From the NCBI RefSeq assembly GCF_026151205.1, contig NC_087081.1:13474340-13538339 (forward strand): DNA of 64,000 nucleotides, in the 5' to 3' direction. Of this stretch, positions 1-10,607 are shown in pieces. The notes below the pieces were generated by a model. The model searched no databases. It saw nothing but the letters and a program-made list of their open reading frames with translations, and was not told where the DNA came from. The position numbers and the translations under genes are program-made. The first letter of the stretch is position 1. The number at the start of each line of letters is the position of its first letter. The stretch is from Bolinopsis microptera. Its lineage: Eukaryota > Ctenophora > Tentaculata > Lobata > Bolinopsidae.

Positions 1-1
1 T

Positions 2-1291
2 TTTGGAGGTAGTGACCCTATTGCTGCCGCAGATGCGGTGAGAGTACCTTGTATAATTGCCGGAAAGAAGACATTCCTTTGGGCTGATATAGTGCAAAGG
101 AATATTCCATTTCTGATCTCCAAAGAAGAGATGGCAAAGCGAGGGTTTAAATTAGACCTTGGTACAAGTACGATTGAAGTAGATGGAGAGGTGATCCCTG
201 TTATAACAACCGAGTCAGGTCTGATTGGCATATCTCTATGGGATTATAATGAAGTTGCTATAGAAGAGCAATGTAATCTAGTCAATCTAGATGACACAGT
301 CAGCAGTATTACCAAACTTCATAAGCAGCTGGGTCATTGTTCAGCAGAGAATCTGAAAAAGATTACCAAAAATGCAAACGTACAAGGTGAAAATGTGAAC
401 AAGGTGATTGATCAAGTGCTAAAAGAATGTGATGCCTGTGCGAGATATAAAAGAACACCCTCCACACCAGTCGTTGGATTACCTATGGCAACGAAGTTCA
501 ATGAGGTAGTAGCTCTTGATTTGAAACAATTTACTGGAATCAATGGTTATGTGATTTACATTGTTGATATGTTCTCAAGATTCTGCAAAGCTAGGGTGAT
601 TTCCAACAAAAAGCCAGAGACAGTAATAAAAGCCTTTACTATGGAATGGATTGCAGCAGGTATGGGACCTCCAGGAAAAATATTAGTGGACAATGGAGGA
701 GAATTCGCAAACAATGAACTTAATGATCTCAGTGAACAACTCAACTTTGAAATTTGTGTTACCAGTGCCTACTCACCTTGGTCAAATGGCTTATGTGAAA
801 GAAACCATGCTGTGGTTGACAAATCAGTGCTTAAAATGATGTATGACGGGTTTCCATTGAAGATAGCACTTGCATGGTCAATCAATGCCAAGAACACACT
901 GTACAATGTCAGTGGATTTTCTCCAGTGCAGATAGTGACAGGTCAGAATCCAAACTTTCCTGGGGTATCTTACAACTTGTTACCTGCTAATGAAGGAGCA
1001 GATGAATCATTATCAAGCGACATTCAAAGGAATCTTAATGCAATGTATCTAAGCAGAAAAGCATATCTAGAGGCAGAGAATTCAGAAAGAGTTAAAAGAG
1101 CTTTGAAAAGACCCTTACGAGATATCAACCAAGACTTTATGATTGGTGATGTTGTATTCTACAAAAGACCTAATATTGAACGTTGGAAAGGACCTGCCAA
1201 GATAGTCGGCAAGGAAGGAAAGACTCTTATACTGAGGCATGGAGGACTGCTTATCAAAGCAGCAAGCTGTAGAATTGTGAAACGAGAATAT
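2..1291 (+). CDS. Copia polyprotein, protease-integrase part (5' end off window)
   Basis: The frame is open from base 2, so the gene begins outside the window. The first ~65 residues resemble the end of a retropepsin-like protease domain (IPFLISKEEM). A gag-pre-integrase HHCC zinc finger follows (LHKQLGH ... CDACARYK), then an integrase core whose acidic residues sit in VVALDLKQF, ILVDNGGEF and NGLCERNH, and a C-terminal WKGPAKIVG segment. It would process the polyprotein and insert element cDNA. The frame stops making Copia sense at 1291, where PLE-1 is inserted, and resumes in the same phase at 5557. Removing the insert and one target duplication keeps the frame, so the Copia copy was probably intact when hit. 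Confidence 0.9.
1276..1291 (+). repeat. Left target-site duplication of PLE-1 (16 bp)
   Basis: The 16 bases tgtgaaacgagaatat lie here and again at 5541-5556, directly flanking PLE-1. They belong to the Copia reading frame (VKREY). This defines the PLE-1 insertion precisely. Confidence 0.92.
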
Positions 1292-2222
1292 CAGCCATAC
1301 CAATCAGAGTCATCTCCAGTTATGGAAGTGACAATGACTTGGTGAATGTTGTCCAGAAATACGAAGGTCACTTGAGACGAACTCGTAGTTTTAGTGAAAG
1401 TGAGAGTCAGCAAGCCACAAACTCCACCACAGCACCGAAAGGAAAAAATAAACTGTTTCAGTTTGTGAAGAAAACGGGATCTACGCTTAGATCTCGCCTC
1501 GTTACATCTAAACAGCTTGCCTTAGGTGCTAAACATGGTAAAACTGAACCCTGTCACAGAAGAAACTGCAAGTGTTGTAAAATGATCATGAATAAGGACT
1601 CCATCACATCAAATGGCAAAAAGATCAAATCAGCCCCTGGTTGTTGCAAGACCTATAACATCATCTATCTTGTACAGTGTTCGATTTGCAAGAAAAACTA
1701 TGTGGGTAGGACTATTAATAGCTTGCATAAAAGGATGGACGGACACAGGTCCAAATTTTATGAAATCGTTGATGGTAGAGCATTTGATATTACTAGTGAT
1801 GAGTATAGCCTAGGAGTTCACTTGATTGACCACGGTTTAGGAGTACATACAGATTTTAATGAAACTTTTAGAACTTTTATTTTAGAGAATTGCAGTCCCA
1901 GTACACTTGAAGTAAAAGAAAATAACTACATACATTTGCTTAATTCTCTTAGACCTTTTGGCCTTAATACTGTCAATCCCTTTGGATTACCTATATTCCA
2001 TAAACCTTAATATGATCTTTTTACCTTTTTCGGATTCTTAATTTTGTAACGGTTTGAGTTTCACTAACCTTTTAACATTTTTTAGGTTCAATGTCACTGG
2101 AGATGACTACAATCGAAATATATTTGGCAAGAATCTGAATGTTTTCAGTGTTGAAAGTTTAGTTTCTTAAATCCTGGAGTAGTCATTCGTGTCCCTGATA
2201 TTTGGGTTAATTCTAACTCTCC
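1292..2222 (+). repeat. Left pseudo-LTR of PLE-1 (931 bp)
   Basis: This is a direct repeat of 4610-5540. It contains a complete copy of the C-terminal endonuclease coding region (1336-2010) and the 3' untranslated region, but no reverse transcriptase. Because it starts inside coding sequence, it is a 5'-truncated tandem copy and not a true LTR. Confidence 0.92.
1339..2010 (+). pseudogene. Duplicate GIY-YIG endonuclease domain in left pseudo-LTR
   Basis: The translation is identical in kind to residues after about 250 of the second PLE-1 frame. It holds a Cys-rich stretch (CHRRNCKCCKM) followed by the GIY-YIG core (IIYLVQC ... YVGRT, then HKRMDGHRSKF). It has no start codon of its own and is joined by the 16-bp junction to the Copia frame, which runs on for a few codons out of phase and stops at 1345. 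It is a by-product of tandem PLE structure and is unlikely to be expressed by itself. Confidence 0.85.
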
Positions 2223-2257
2223 TATCTTTAATCCCTCGCGGAACTACATGGAACCTT

Positions 2258-3766
2258 ATGATGTCAAGTATGAATATTTCTGATGACACTGGTATATCCC
2301 AACCCAGTGTGCCTCCCACGAAATCGCCTAGTTTACTAAGTAAGCACTACGGGGAATATTCAGACCTTGGAAAACTCCAGATTGAGAAAATGAGACTCAC
2401 CTTCCTCAGAAATTGCACTACTCTCAAAAGGCCCCCTGTTTCCCTTAGAATTAAGGGTTCACAGGCGCTGAATTCCCATCCTCAGAGGCTACTTTATTTT
2501 TCACACCTCGAAAGTAAAATGCTTGGACTTGCAATCACTAGAAAAGTCAACATCGTCAGGATCTTGTCAGAGAAAGTGAGCAAATCCCATTTTAACCTTG
2601 AACCACTCCCTGGAAAGGATTTCAAATCCCTCCAATCACATTTTCACAATAAGCTTTCATTCCTCAAAATGCAGTGTCCTACTAAATGGAAAGCCTGGCC
2701 TAGAAAAACTAAGGATATACTCAAAAATCTGTGTGATAAGAAATCTGCAAACTTCAAAAGGAGAGACAACAAGAGACGAAGGAAAGTTGAAAAACTGGCT
2801 AAAAAAGCATTAGATGGTGGTTCTGTTATAATTCTCATCGATTCACATGAAATACCTTTAGGAGCAGTTTCAGTACTCAGTAAAGGTCTTGGTTTTGTCC
2901 CTACTCCTACAGTAGATGTTCTCCAAACAAGACTTGACATGAGACGCACCACCAACAGTATTATAAACTCTTCTAGAAGGTCAAGTGTATCAAGTAACAG
3001 CTCTACTGATATTCCAATTGATATTAGTGATGACCAACAATCAACCAGTTCTGAATTCAGACTCCCTTCAAAACTCCGAAAGAAGAACTACAACCTCCCA
3101 ACACCTAGTGAAGATCGGGCAGTCAATGATATAGTCCAAAGCATGGAATCTGAGTTGGACCAAATCCTCCACACATCAGGACCACGCAAACAAAAACCCA
3201 AGAAAGAAAATCTCATACCAATCGAACAAGAAGGATTAAAATGGCTCGAAAAGAAGGTATCAGATGGAATAATAGCAATAACACCAGCCGACAAAGGAGG
3301 AAGCATCCTCATTGTTGATCCCAAGTTACTGAGAAATAAGACCCTTGAGAAACTAGAAAATCCTCAACTATACCAGAAACTTGATTCCGACCCACTCCAT
3401 ACCCTCCACGGTGAACTTTTTGACACTTGGGTCGAAGGTAAGACAAGAGGCTTCATTACACCTGAAGAAGCAAAGTCTGTGATGGGTATTTCAGACAACA
3501 CAAATAAGGCAGGCACAGGCCCGACCAACAGGCCAAGTACAGCTCCTCACCATAAACCGGGAAAGAGCTACTTTTACCCCTCCTTGAAAGTGCACAAACT
3601 GAGGAAAGACCAACTTATCCCAGGAGTTGAACCACCAGTGAGACTTATTACAGCACTTCAAGAAGGTATCAGTAAAAAGAGTGATGTGTTTGTAGCCACG
3701 AAATACTTAAGACCCTGGAAAAAGACTTCTGCCAAGACCTCCTTACAGACACAACAGATGCATTAA
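2258..3766 (+). pseudogene. PLE-1 reverse transcriptase, N-terminal part (frameshifted)
   Basis: The first in-frame ATG is at 2258, just after the left pseudo-LTR. The product has a basic N-terminal region with a lysine-rich stretch (KRRDNKRRRKVEKLAKK) and then the first reverse transcriptase motifs of Penelope-like elements (ITPADKGGSILIVD, SYFYPSLKVHKL). The sense frame ends near 3711, where the following codons agree with the next frame; the stop at 3764-3766 is an artefact of that shift. One missing base in a short A/G run explains it. In active relatives this protein and the next piece form a single reverse transcriptase-endonuclease. Confidence 0.85.
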
Positions 3767-5328
3767 TTTGGCTCGACGAAATCAACTCTAATAAGCCCCA
3801 AGTTGAAAAGAAAACATATAAACCGTTTACTTTTGACTTCAAGGGCCTTTACGACTCACTCAGCCCCTCCCTTGTCATTGAAGCTCTTAAATTTGCCATG
3901 GACCAATTAAGACCCGACTGGTCTATGAACTTCAAAGCTTGGCTAATTGACTTGGTGAACCACAGCCTAAAATCATCTATAGGTTTTTTCGAGAATGCTT
4001 GGTACAAACAAATACACGGTGTACCTACTGGAGGTTCTCTATGTGTTCAACTGGCAAACATCGCTGTGTTTTATGTCCTTAACAAGGAAGTCTACTCAAA
4101 CCCCACACTAATGGACCAAGTAGCATCTGTTAAGAGATACATTGACGACGGAGCAGGTCAGTTTACAGGTACTACCAGACAGTTTTCAGCATGGATAAAG
4201 AAGGTCAACGAAAACATCGCTCCCGATGGCCTTGAAATAGATGAATTCCAAGCAGAAAATACAGCTGAATATGTCAGTTTTCTAGATGTACAGTTTACTT
4301 TCGACCATCAAGGAGAGCTTCAAACTGATCTATACGTAAAAGAAACAGACTCCAGGTCCTACCTACATTTCAGCAGTAGTCACCCCAATCACATATTCTC
4401 AGGAATTGTATACTCCCAGTGTTTACGCCTCAGGAGGATAATCAATTCAAAGGAGAGATTAGAGACCCAGCTTAACATTCTCAAACGGGCGTTTCATGAA
4501 TCAGGATACCCTAGTAAAATGGCTGACAACATAGCTAACAAAGTCCTTGGCATGGAAAGAGTGTTAGTCAGGAAGAGTACGGTCGAGCCTAATGAACAAT
4601 CCCCGCTATCAGCCATACCAATCAGAGTCATCTCCAGTTATGGAAGTGACAATGACTTGGTGAATGTTGTCCAGAAATACGAAGGTCACTTGAGACGAAC
4701 TCGTAGTTTTAGTGAAAGTGAGAGTCAGCAAGCCACAAACTCCACCACAGCACCGAAAGGAAAAAATAAACTGTTTCAGTTTGTGAAGAAAACGGGATCT
4801 ACGCTTAGATCTCGCCTCGTTACATCTAAACAGCTTGCCTTAGGTGCTAAACATGGTAAAACTGAACCCTGTCACAGAAGAAACTGCAAGTGTTGTAAAA
4901 TGATCATGAATAAGGACTCCATCACATCAAATGGCAAAAAGATCAAATCAGCCCCTGGTTGTTGCAAGACCTATAACATCATCTATCTTGTACAGTGTTC
5001 GATTTGCAAGAAAAACTATGTGGGTAGGACTATTAATAGCTTGCATAAAAGGATGGACGGACACAGGTCCAAATTTTATGAAATCGTTGATGGTAGAGCA
5101 TTTGATATTACTAGTGATGAGTATAGCCTAGGAGTTCACTTGATTGACCACGGTTTAGGAGTACATACAGATTTTAATGAAACTTTTAGAACTTTTATTT
5201 TAGAGAATTGCAGTCCCAGTACACTTGAAGTAAAAGAAAATAACTACATACATTTGCTTAATTCTCTTAGACCTTTTGGCCTTAATACTGTCAATCCCTT
5301 TGGATTACCTATATTCCATAAACCTTAA
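3712..5328 (+). pseudogene. PLE-1 reverse transcriptase C-terminal part plus GIY-YIG endonuclease
   Basis: This frame continues the preceding one after a single-base shift. It carries the palm motifs FDFKGLYDSL, GVPTGGSLC and the catalytic YIDD (RYIDDG), then a thumb/linker region, a Cys-rich knuckle (CHRRNCKCCKM) and a GIY-YIG nuclease (IIYLVQC ... YVGRT). It copies element RNA at a nick made by the nuclease domain. No other break was seen, so the copy may be only one base from an open frame. Confidence 0.88.
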
Positions 5329-5540
5329 TATGATCTTTTTACCTTTCTCGGATTCTTAATTTTGTAACGGTTTGAGTTTCACTAACCTTTTAACATTTTT
5401 TAGGTTCAATGTCACTGGAGATGACTACAATCGAAATATATTTGGCAAGAATCTGAATGTTTTCAGTGTTGAAAGTTTAGTTTCTTAAATCCTGGAGTAG
5501 TCATTCGTGTCCCTGATATTTGGGTTAATTCTAACTCTCC
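4610..5540 (+). repeat. Right pseudo-LTR of PLE-1 (931 bp)
   Basis: This is the direct repeat partner of 1292-2222 and contains the endonuclease end of the frame plus a ~210-bp 3' untranslated region. It ends exactly at the right target duplication (5541-5556). Confidence 0.92.
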
Positions 5541-5556
5541 TGTGAAACGAGAATAT

Positions 5557-7572
5557 ATAGTGAGTGACGAGCACAACCAAAACAATGATGATATCTTGGA
5601 AACAGAGAATAGCCAACATGATGAAGCAGTCAATATTAACGATGATCAGTTTGATGAAGCTGCTGAAAACATAGAAGAAATGCCTATTCAATTTCAAGTG
5701 CCAGTGGAAACAGAGGAAATACCAACAGGACAAGAAATTATGAGCTCCTCTCCAATACTTGAAATAGACTCTAAGATAATTTCCAATGAACAAAAACAAC
5801 AACTCAAAATTAAGTATTTGGAAACTAGACTTCAGAAAAACGATGTTTCGGTCGGAGATACGGTGAAACTTGTTAAAGAAGGAAAAGAAAATGAATGGGA
5901 GACATGTACCGTGACTCAAAAAGGAAAACGGCTTGGCAGAAAAGATCACTGGTTGAAACTTATGACAACCCAAGGTGAAGAAAAGCTGATAGATTGTACA
6001 AAGACGGCTATGTACAAAGCTGATGCTGCTATTGATGCAGAACCTGGAGACGATCACGAAGAATGTAATGTTGTGACAATTCCCACTTCCAGACACAATG
6101 AAGATGTGGTTATTAAGGCTAAAGTTATTGAATTGACTAACTGGAAGCAGAGAGAAGTATATGATGAAGTCAAGGATTGTGATCAGAATGTCATTACAAC
6201 AACTTGGGTAATAACAGAAAAACCCAGCACTGAACTTGGAGTTAAAGCCCGGTTAGTAGTCCGTGGATTTCAAGAGCAAAATCAGTCGATTGAAGTGGAG
6301 TCACCTACAGTATTCAAAAACACTCTCAAGGTTGTACTTGCTATATCTGCAAACCAGCAGTGGCAACTAACAACGATTGATATCAAAGCTGCCTTTCTGC
6401 AAGGAAATAAAATTGAAAGAAATGTTTATGTCATACCACCCAAGGAAGCCCATGTAGAAAAAGGTTATTTGTGGAGATTGAGAAAGACAGTGTATGGTTT
6501 AAATGATGCGGCAAGAGCTTGGTTTATCAGTGTGAAGGGACTTCTTATCAACCTTGGTTGTACTCAATCAGTGTTAGATCCTGCTTTGTTCATATGGAGA
6601 ACTAGTACTGGATTCGAAGGAATACTTGTGCTTCACGTTGATGATTTCTTAGTAGCTGGTACAAAGTCATTCTTTGATAGAGTTGTAAAAGAACTGACAT
6701 CAAACTTTGAAGCTGGTAAAATATGCAAATCAAAGTTCAATTACATTGGTCTATTAGTTGAGCAGACAGAAGACGGTATCCTGGTGAACCAACATGAATA
6801 TATCCGAGATCTAGCAGATGTCATCAATGATAAAGAACATGAGATATATCATCTGTCGACTGACAGGAAGCTTAGAACAATATGTGGTCAGTTGAACTGG
6901 GTAGCTGCTCAATCACGCCCAGATTTGTCATTCATGACGTATGATTTAAATGTAACAAAGAGTGTAGATCCAGTAGAAGCTGTTAAGAAGGCCAATAAAG
7001 CATTCAGACGGATGAAAGAGCTCAACGGTTGTTACAACACAAAGTTCTCAAAGTTAGGAGACATTTCTACACTAAAGATTGTGATCTACTCTGATGCATC
7101 ATCTATGAACCTCGGTGACAAGGTGTCCACAGGAAAAGGTCATCTAATAGTCCTAATGAATGAGGAAGGAAAGATATCACCGTTATCATGGGGAAGTCAT
7201 AAATGTAAACGAGTTGTAAGCAGCACTTTGAGCGCAGAGACTTTGGCATTCAAAGATACATTAGATCATGGAGTGTATGTCTCTCATCTGATAAGTGAGA
7301 TCTACTTCGATCAATTTGATAAGTCAATGGTTCCAGTAATAGGCTTTACAGACAATCAATCATTAGATAAAGCTTTGCGATCAAGTAAACATGTTGAAGA
7401 AAAGAGGTTGAACGTTGATCTGGCTACCATTAGACAAATGCAGCAGAAAGAAGAGATTGAAGTAAAATGGGAAGAGGGAGCTAAACAGCTTGCGGATCCC
7501 TTTACTAAAATAACCAGTAACAGTGATAAACTTTTAGTGATGCTAAATAAAGGAGAAATTGTTTCAATTTAA
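5557..7572 (+). CDS. Copia polyprotein, reverse transcriptase-RNase H part
   Basis: This continues the Copia frame after PLE-1. An acidic linker (~5560-6100) leads into an RVT_2 reverse transcriptase: TTWVITEKP, ARLVVRGFQE, TTIDIKAAFLQG (first catalytic Asp), KTVYGLNDAARAW and LHVDDFLVAG (the copia-type DD pair). A C-terminal RNase H follows (IYSDASSM ... LSAETLAFKD ... GFTDNQSL). The order protease-integrase-RT-RNase H across 2-7572 is diagnostic of Ty1/copia. The frame is intact to the stop. No 3' LTR can be delimited because the 5' LTR lies outside the window. Confidence 0.92.
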   Translation: MVSDEHNQNNDDILETENSQHDEAVNINDDQFDEAAENIEEMPIQFQVPVETEEIPTGQEIMSSSPILEIDSKIISNEQKQQLKIKYLETRLQKNDVSVGDTVKLVKEGKENEWETCTVTQKGKRLGRKDHWLKLMTTQGEEKLIDCTKTAMYKADAAIDAEPGDDHEECNVVTIPTSRHNEDVVIKAKVIELTNWKQREVYDEVKDCDQNVITTTWVITEKPSTELGVKARLVVRGFQEQNQSIEVESPTVFKNTLKVVLAISANQQWQLTTIDIKAAFLQGNKIERNVYVIPPKEAHVEKGYLWRLRKTVYGLNDAARAWFISVKGLLINLGCTQSVLDPALFIWRTSTGFEGILVLHVDDFLVAGTKSFFDRVVKELTSNFEAGKICKSKFNYIGLLVEQTEDGILVNQHEYIRDLADVINDKEHEIYHLSTDRKLRTICGQLNWVAAQSRPDLSFMTYDLNVTKSVDPVEAVKKANKAFRRMKELNGCYNTKFSKLGDISTLKIVIYSDASSMNLGDKVSTGKGHLIVLMNEEGKISPLSWGSHKCKRVVSSTLSAETLAFKDTLDHGVYVSHLISEIYFDQFDKSMVPVIGFTDNQSLDKALRSSKHVEEKRLNVDLATIRQMQQKEEIEVKWEEGAKQLADPFTKITSNSDKLLVMLNKGEIVSI

Positions 7573-7869
7573 TTGGTATTTAATGGTTTTTTAATTAGTG
7601 GTAGGTTTTGACGCCAATGAAACAGTGTGCATTTGTTTTTTTTTAAATTGTTTATAATTTGTTTATAATTACGAGTGACGATGACTTTAATGTATAATTA
7701 ACCTTAAACCAAAAAAAAAAAAAAAAAAAAAAAAAACAAAAAACAAAAAAAGAAACAAAAAAAAAAACAACAACAATCCGAAGTCCCGGTGACACTTTGT
7801 CAAGAACAGCTTATTAAAAGAAAAAGACAATCCGAAGTCCCGGTGACACTTTGTCAAGAATCAGCCCAT

Positions 7870-7911
<42 letters not shown>

Positions 7912-8576
7912 AACAATATTTACAGGGTTTCACAAGGAATTGGTACCTGTGCATCTCTGCTTTGTTTTTGGATCTTGTGATCTCTCTGTGGTAGTGTGGC
8001 TCTCCTCTTGGCTAGTACCTACTCTCACCTTGCTCTCAACGTGACAGACTACTTACTTTCTCCTGCTATCTATGGCCGTTGTGAGAACGGGATACAGACT
8101 ATGATTAGTACAGTGTAAGAAATTGAAAGGACTGAAAGAATTGAAATGAACAGTATTATTATGATTTTTGAAAAAGGAATGAAGAAAGAATTGAGAATGT
8201 GATGATAGTTTTTGTAAAAGTGATGATGATAGTTTTTGGAAAAGTTTTAATCTGTTTTTAGAAATTGGGGTAAGATGTTAGTATTCTCACTGAGCTGCGA
8301 GGGCCACATCGCTGCAGTGTTTCTATTTCTATTATGGATTGTATTTGTATTTATATTCATTTATTTATTTATTAAGATGACTAACCATCTATCTCCATAG
8401 GAGTGGTGGGGCTGTTTTTACACTACAATTACTGCCTATCATTGCACCGTCTAACCAATAAAACAGTTGTCACATGAGTCAAAATATGACCATTTGATTG
8501 GTTTTCAGCGTCATATCACGCGGCTGTATGTCTTCTGATTGGTTAAAGTTGATCACGTGGATTGCTTATAACTTGA
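7573..8576. other. Copia 3' flank, A-rich tracts and unassigned sequence
   Basis: The region after the Copia stop probably includes its 3' LTR, but without the partner LTR neither end can be set. It holds two long A runs (about 7711-7736 and 7871-7909), a 54-bp-period duplication between them, and a CCAATAAAA string near 8455. No convincing gene was seen. Confidence 0.5.
7774..7860 (+). repeat. Two-copy tandem repeat, 54-bp period, between A tracts
   Basis: The string caatccgaagtcccggtgac followed by actttgtcaagaa occurs at 7774 and 7828. The copies are separated by A/G-rich filler and flanked by poly(A). The arrangement resembles repeated poly(A)-ended insertions or replication slippage. 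Confidence 0.75.
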
Positions 8577-8707
8577 TGTGTAATGTTGATTTATATAGAG
8601 CCAGAGGTCAGCTGACGTAGGGAAACGGTCGCGTGACTCGCCTTGCTGTGTAATGTCGGTTTATATAGAGTCAGAGGTCAGCTGATGTAGGAAACAATCA
8701 CGTGACT
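8577..8707 (+). repeat. Imperfect tandem pair with TATATAG core (70-bp period)
   Basis: Two ~62-bp copies (8577-8638 and 8647-8707) share tgtaatgt, ttatatagag, cagaggtcagctga and gtgact. Each holds a TATATA-like box and a cGTGAC-type element. Lying upstream of the 8.9-10.9 kb virus-like module, they look like a duplicated promoter or enhancer, which is inference. Confidence 0.55.
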
Positions 8708-8776
8708 TTCGCGATAACTTTGAATGTCATAAGTACACTCGTAATTGTGATTATGCAGCAGTCCGGTTGGGGCCTC

Positions 8777-8841
8777 AGACTAGTGAGTTAACGGTAACTT
8801 TCCTCTGCGGGAACATGTGGGTTCGAATCCCGCCTGGTCTA
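8777..8841 (+). tRNA. tRNA-like sequence (65 nt, abnormal anticodon arm)
   Basis: A seven-base acceptor pair (AGACTAG / CTGGTCT), a four-base D stem (AGTT/AACT) and a perfect T arm with gggttcgaatccc fold as in a tRNA. The anticodon region is too short: a four-base stem (TTCC/GGAA) with a six-base loop. At 65 nt it is probably a tRNA pseudogene, a SINE head or a pol III promoter remnant rather than a working tRNA. No anticodon can be assigned. Confidence 0.4.
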
Positions 8842-8902
8842 CTTCCCCGAAGGACTGCTTTTGTTACGATAACCGTTATAACTAACGTTAATCGGTTACA
8901 GG

Positions 8903-8910
8903 TATTTAAG
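8903..8910 (+). promoter_or_regulatory. TATA-like box for gene at 8964
   Basis: TATTTAAG lies 61 bases before the ATG, a spacing similar to that of other virus-like genes in the window. Confidence 0.5.
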
Positions 8911-8963
8911 AAACTACAATAGTTTAATCATATTAAAACGTAACCACAAACCTTCACCATATT

Positions 8964-9548
8964 ATGTCTACAACATACTTTTCGGAAATAGAAAATTCTG
9001 AACCATTAGCAGTTGACGAAGTCGAAAATATTTTCTTCTCATTGGATTTACAAATACCAAAAACCTTCTCTACCGACAGAGTTAACTCATCCTGTCACGC
9101 CTCTGAAATATCCACTCAACTAAAACATGTTAAATTTGGCAACAATTTACAAAAATTCGAATTCGTTGTTACTCTAGAGCGAATATTTAAACTTGATCTA
9201 AGAACGAATAACCCATGGTTTAAATCAGAAAACAACTATAAAGACTACACTAAAGAGACACCAACCAAAAAAGTTTTTAAGAATCTGTACACAAAGAAGA
9301 AACCCAAAAGAGTTCGTATAAGAATACTTGAAATCGAAAGCAGTGTATACGAACTACCTTATTGTAGGAGAAATAATCCAATTCTGATTCCCGAATCGGG
9401 TCGACTGCACGCACCTCACTGCAAAAACACCAATCAAGAAACTGTTGATGTTATTGGTGACCGTACTTTTCAGAATAGACAATTCCATTTACAGGATATT
9501 AAACAAAGGATCAGCCAGTTGCAAGCTGCAAGCGCACCTGAATGCTAA
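8964..9548 (+). CDS. Unknown protein of virus-like module
   Basis: The 194-residue open frame starts at ATG 8964. I do not recognise the family. An acidic N-terminal half (SEIENSEPLAVDEVENIFF) is followed by a strongly basic stretch (KKVFKNLYTKKKPKRVRIRI) and a C-terminal region with two cysteines. No signal peptide or membrane segment is seen. It precedes a penton-like gene and has its own TATA-like box, so it is probably a structural or regulatory gene of a Polinton-like virus. Frame integrity over 585 bases supports a real gene. Confidence 0.55.
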   Translation: MSTTYFSEIENSEPLAVDEVENIFFSLDLQIPKTFSTDRVNSSCHASEISTQLKHVKFGNNLQKFEFVVTLERIFKLDLRTNNPWFKSENNYKDYTKETPTKKVFKNLYTKKKPKRVRIRILEIESSVYELPYCRRNNPILIPESGRLHAPHCKNTNQETVDVIGDRTFQNRQFHLQDIKQRISQLQAASAPEC

Positions 9549-9621
9549 ATGAGTTACCTACCAGCTAGAAGCAACGTCTCTTGTTTAATGAGAAACTTCA
9601 CATTTTTTCTCTCAGTTATTC

Positions 9622-9629
9622 TATAAAAG
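9622..9629 (+). promoter_or_regulatory. TATA box for penton-like gene
   Basis: TATAAAAG lies 59 bases upstream of the ATG at 9681, in the gap after the preceding stop. Confidence 0.65.
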
Positions 9630-9680
9630 CGTTCCTGCTATCTCATAGTTTAGTTCCATATCGCGTGTGACATCATCATC

Positions 9681-10481
9681 ATGATCAAATCTACAATGGA
9701 TGAACTAAAAACAAGTTTAATTGTTTCTGGACGAGGGAAAATAATAAAAACCATGTTTGATCGACCCTTGTCTGTTCAGGGGAAATCTATTCGACTAAAA
9801 TCTGTGAACTTTCCGATTCCACAGAACCAACCTATCCGATATACATTTTCTGTCAAAGATGTTACAGGAAATATTCATACTCTTTCTCTACCACCAGAGA
9901 ACTGGTATTGGTCTGAAGACATATTGAAAACAATGTATACAGTTTTGTGTGAGCTCTACGATTCTCTAGATTTTAACAACTCACAAACTTACATTATCGA
10001 CAGCGAGTCACAAGATGTTGAAATAGTCAACTACAGCAAACCAAGATTCGTTTCTGTACCTTATACAGCCATATATTACGGCGAAAGCGGTCTGAAGATT
10101 GTGCCAGACCAATCGTCGCAGAGTGTATTCTCATTATTTGTGAAGAGAGAAAATCGTTCTAATGATAAAAGACTTGCGTATATACCTCATATACCTTATT
10201 CATCTAGTACTCAACAGGACACTGAAAACGAATTAAATAGTACTCAAGCTGTGTACTTGTTTTGTGATGCTATCAGACCCATATATATTGGAAGAAGTAA
10301 AAGACAAATACTAGATGTGATAAATATGTCACGTGATGGGAATTACTTTAGTAATTCCCAAGGCGAATTTCACGAATTTGCGGTTGATGAATTGATGCAG
10401 ATTAGTTTTTATTTTCAGACGGTTGACGGTCTTGTGATAGGTTTTGACGATCCGGTAGTCATCCATTTCTTAATAAGCTAG
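9681..10481 (+). CDS. Penton-like minor capsid protein of a divergent Polinton
   Basis: The frame is 266 residues, starts at ATG 9681 and is intact. Its last ~90 residues (VYLFCDAIRPIYIG ... FHEFAVDELMQISFYFQTVDG) parallel those of the penton-like protein at 24056-24836: a CD/CG strand, a short loop, then FHEF followed by ISF/LSF and a terminal strand. This matches the single-jelly-roll minor capsid protein of Polintons, which forms the five-fold vertices. The two are too different to be recent duplicates. Assignment rests on this pattern and on its neighbours; a fold prediction would settle it. Confidence 0.6.
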   Translation: MIKSTMDELKTSLIVSGRGKIIKTMFDRPLSVQGKSIRLKSVNFPIPQNQPIRYTFSVKDVTGNIHTLSLPPENWYWSEDILKTMYTVLCELYDSLDFNNSQTYIIDSESQDVEIVNYSKPRFVSVPYTAIYYGESGLKIVPDQSSQSVFSLFVKRENRSNDKRLAYIPHIPYSSSTQQDTENELNSTQAVYLFCDAIRPIYIGRSKRQILDVINMSRDGNYFSNSQGEFHEFAVDELMQISFYFQTVDGLVIGFDDPVVIHFLIS

Positions 10482-10560
10482 ACATATTAAATTATATAAT
10501 TGAACAGGCGTCCAAATCAAATTACACAAAGTAACCTACTTCATACTTGATAGTATGACC

Positions 10561-10568
10561 TACTTAAG
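10561..10568 (+). promoter_or_regulatory. TATA-like box for polymerase N-domain gene
   Basis: TACTTAAG lies 47 bases before the ATG at 10608. It is a weak match, but its position repeats that of the two preceding genes. Confidence 0.35.
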
Positions 10569-10607
10569 GAGCGACACAAAGGACGACTCTCATTAACCTA
10601 TTAAACA

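Larger units (their letters stand above)
1292..5540 (+). mobile_element. Penelope-like element PLE-1 with pseudo-LTR, inserted in Copia
   Basis: The 4,249-bp insertion is bounded by 16-bp target duplications. It consists of a 931-bp upstream partial copy (1292-2222) followed by a full unit whose last 931 bp (4610-5540) are nearly identical, the tandem pseudo-LTR arrangement typical of Penelope-like elements. The unit encodes a reverse transcriptase with YIDD and a C-terminal GIY-YIG endonuclease. By eye I saw one mismatch between the two pseudo-LTRs (2029 against 5347), which suggests a recent insertion. The reverse transcriptase is broken by one frameshift near 3711. Confidence 0.93.

Noticed and set aside
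5485-6096. 203-residue frame opposite the Copia gene
   Set aside because: It is a shadow of the acidic Copia linker on the other strand; its composition mirrors that region.
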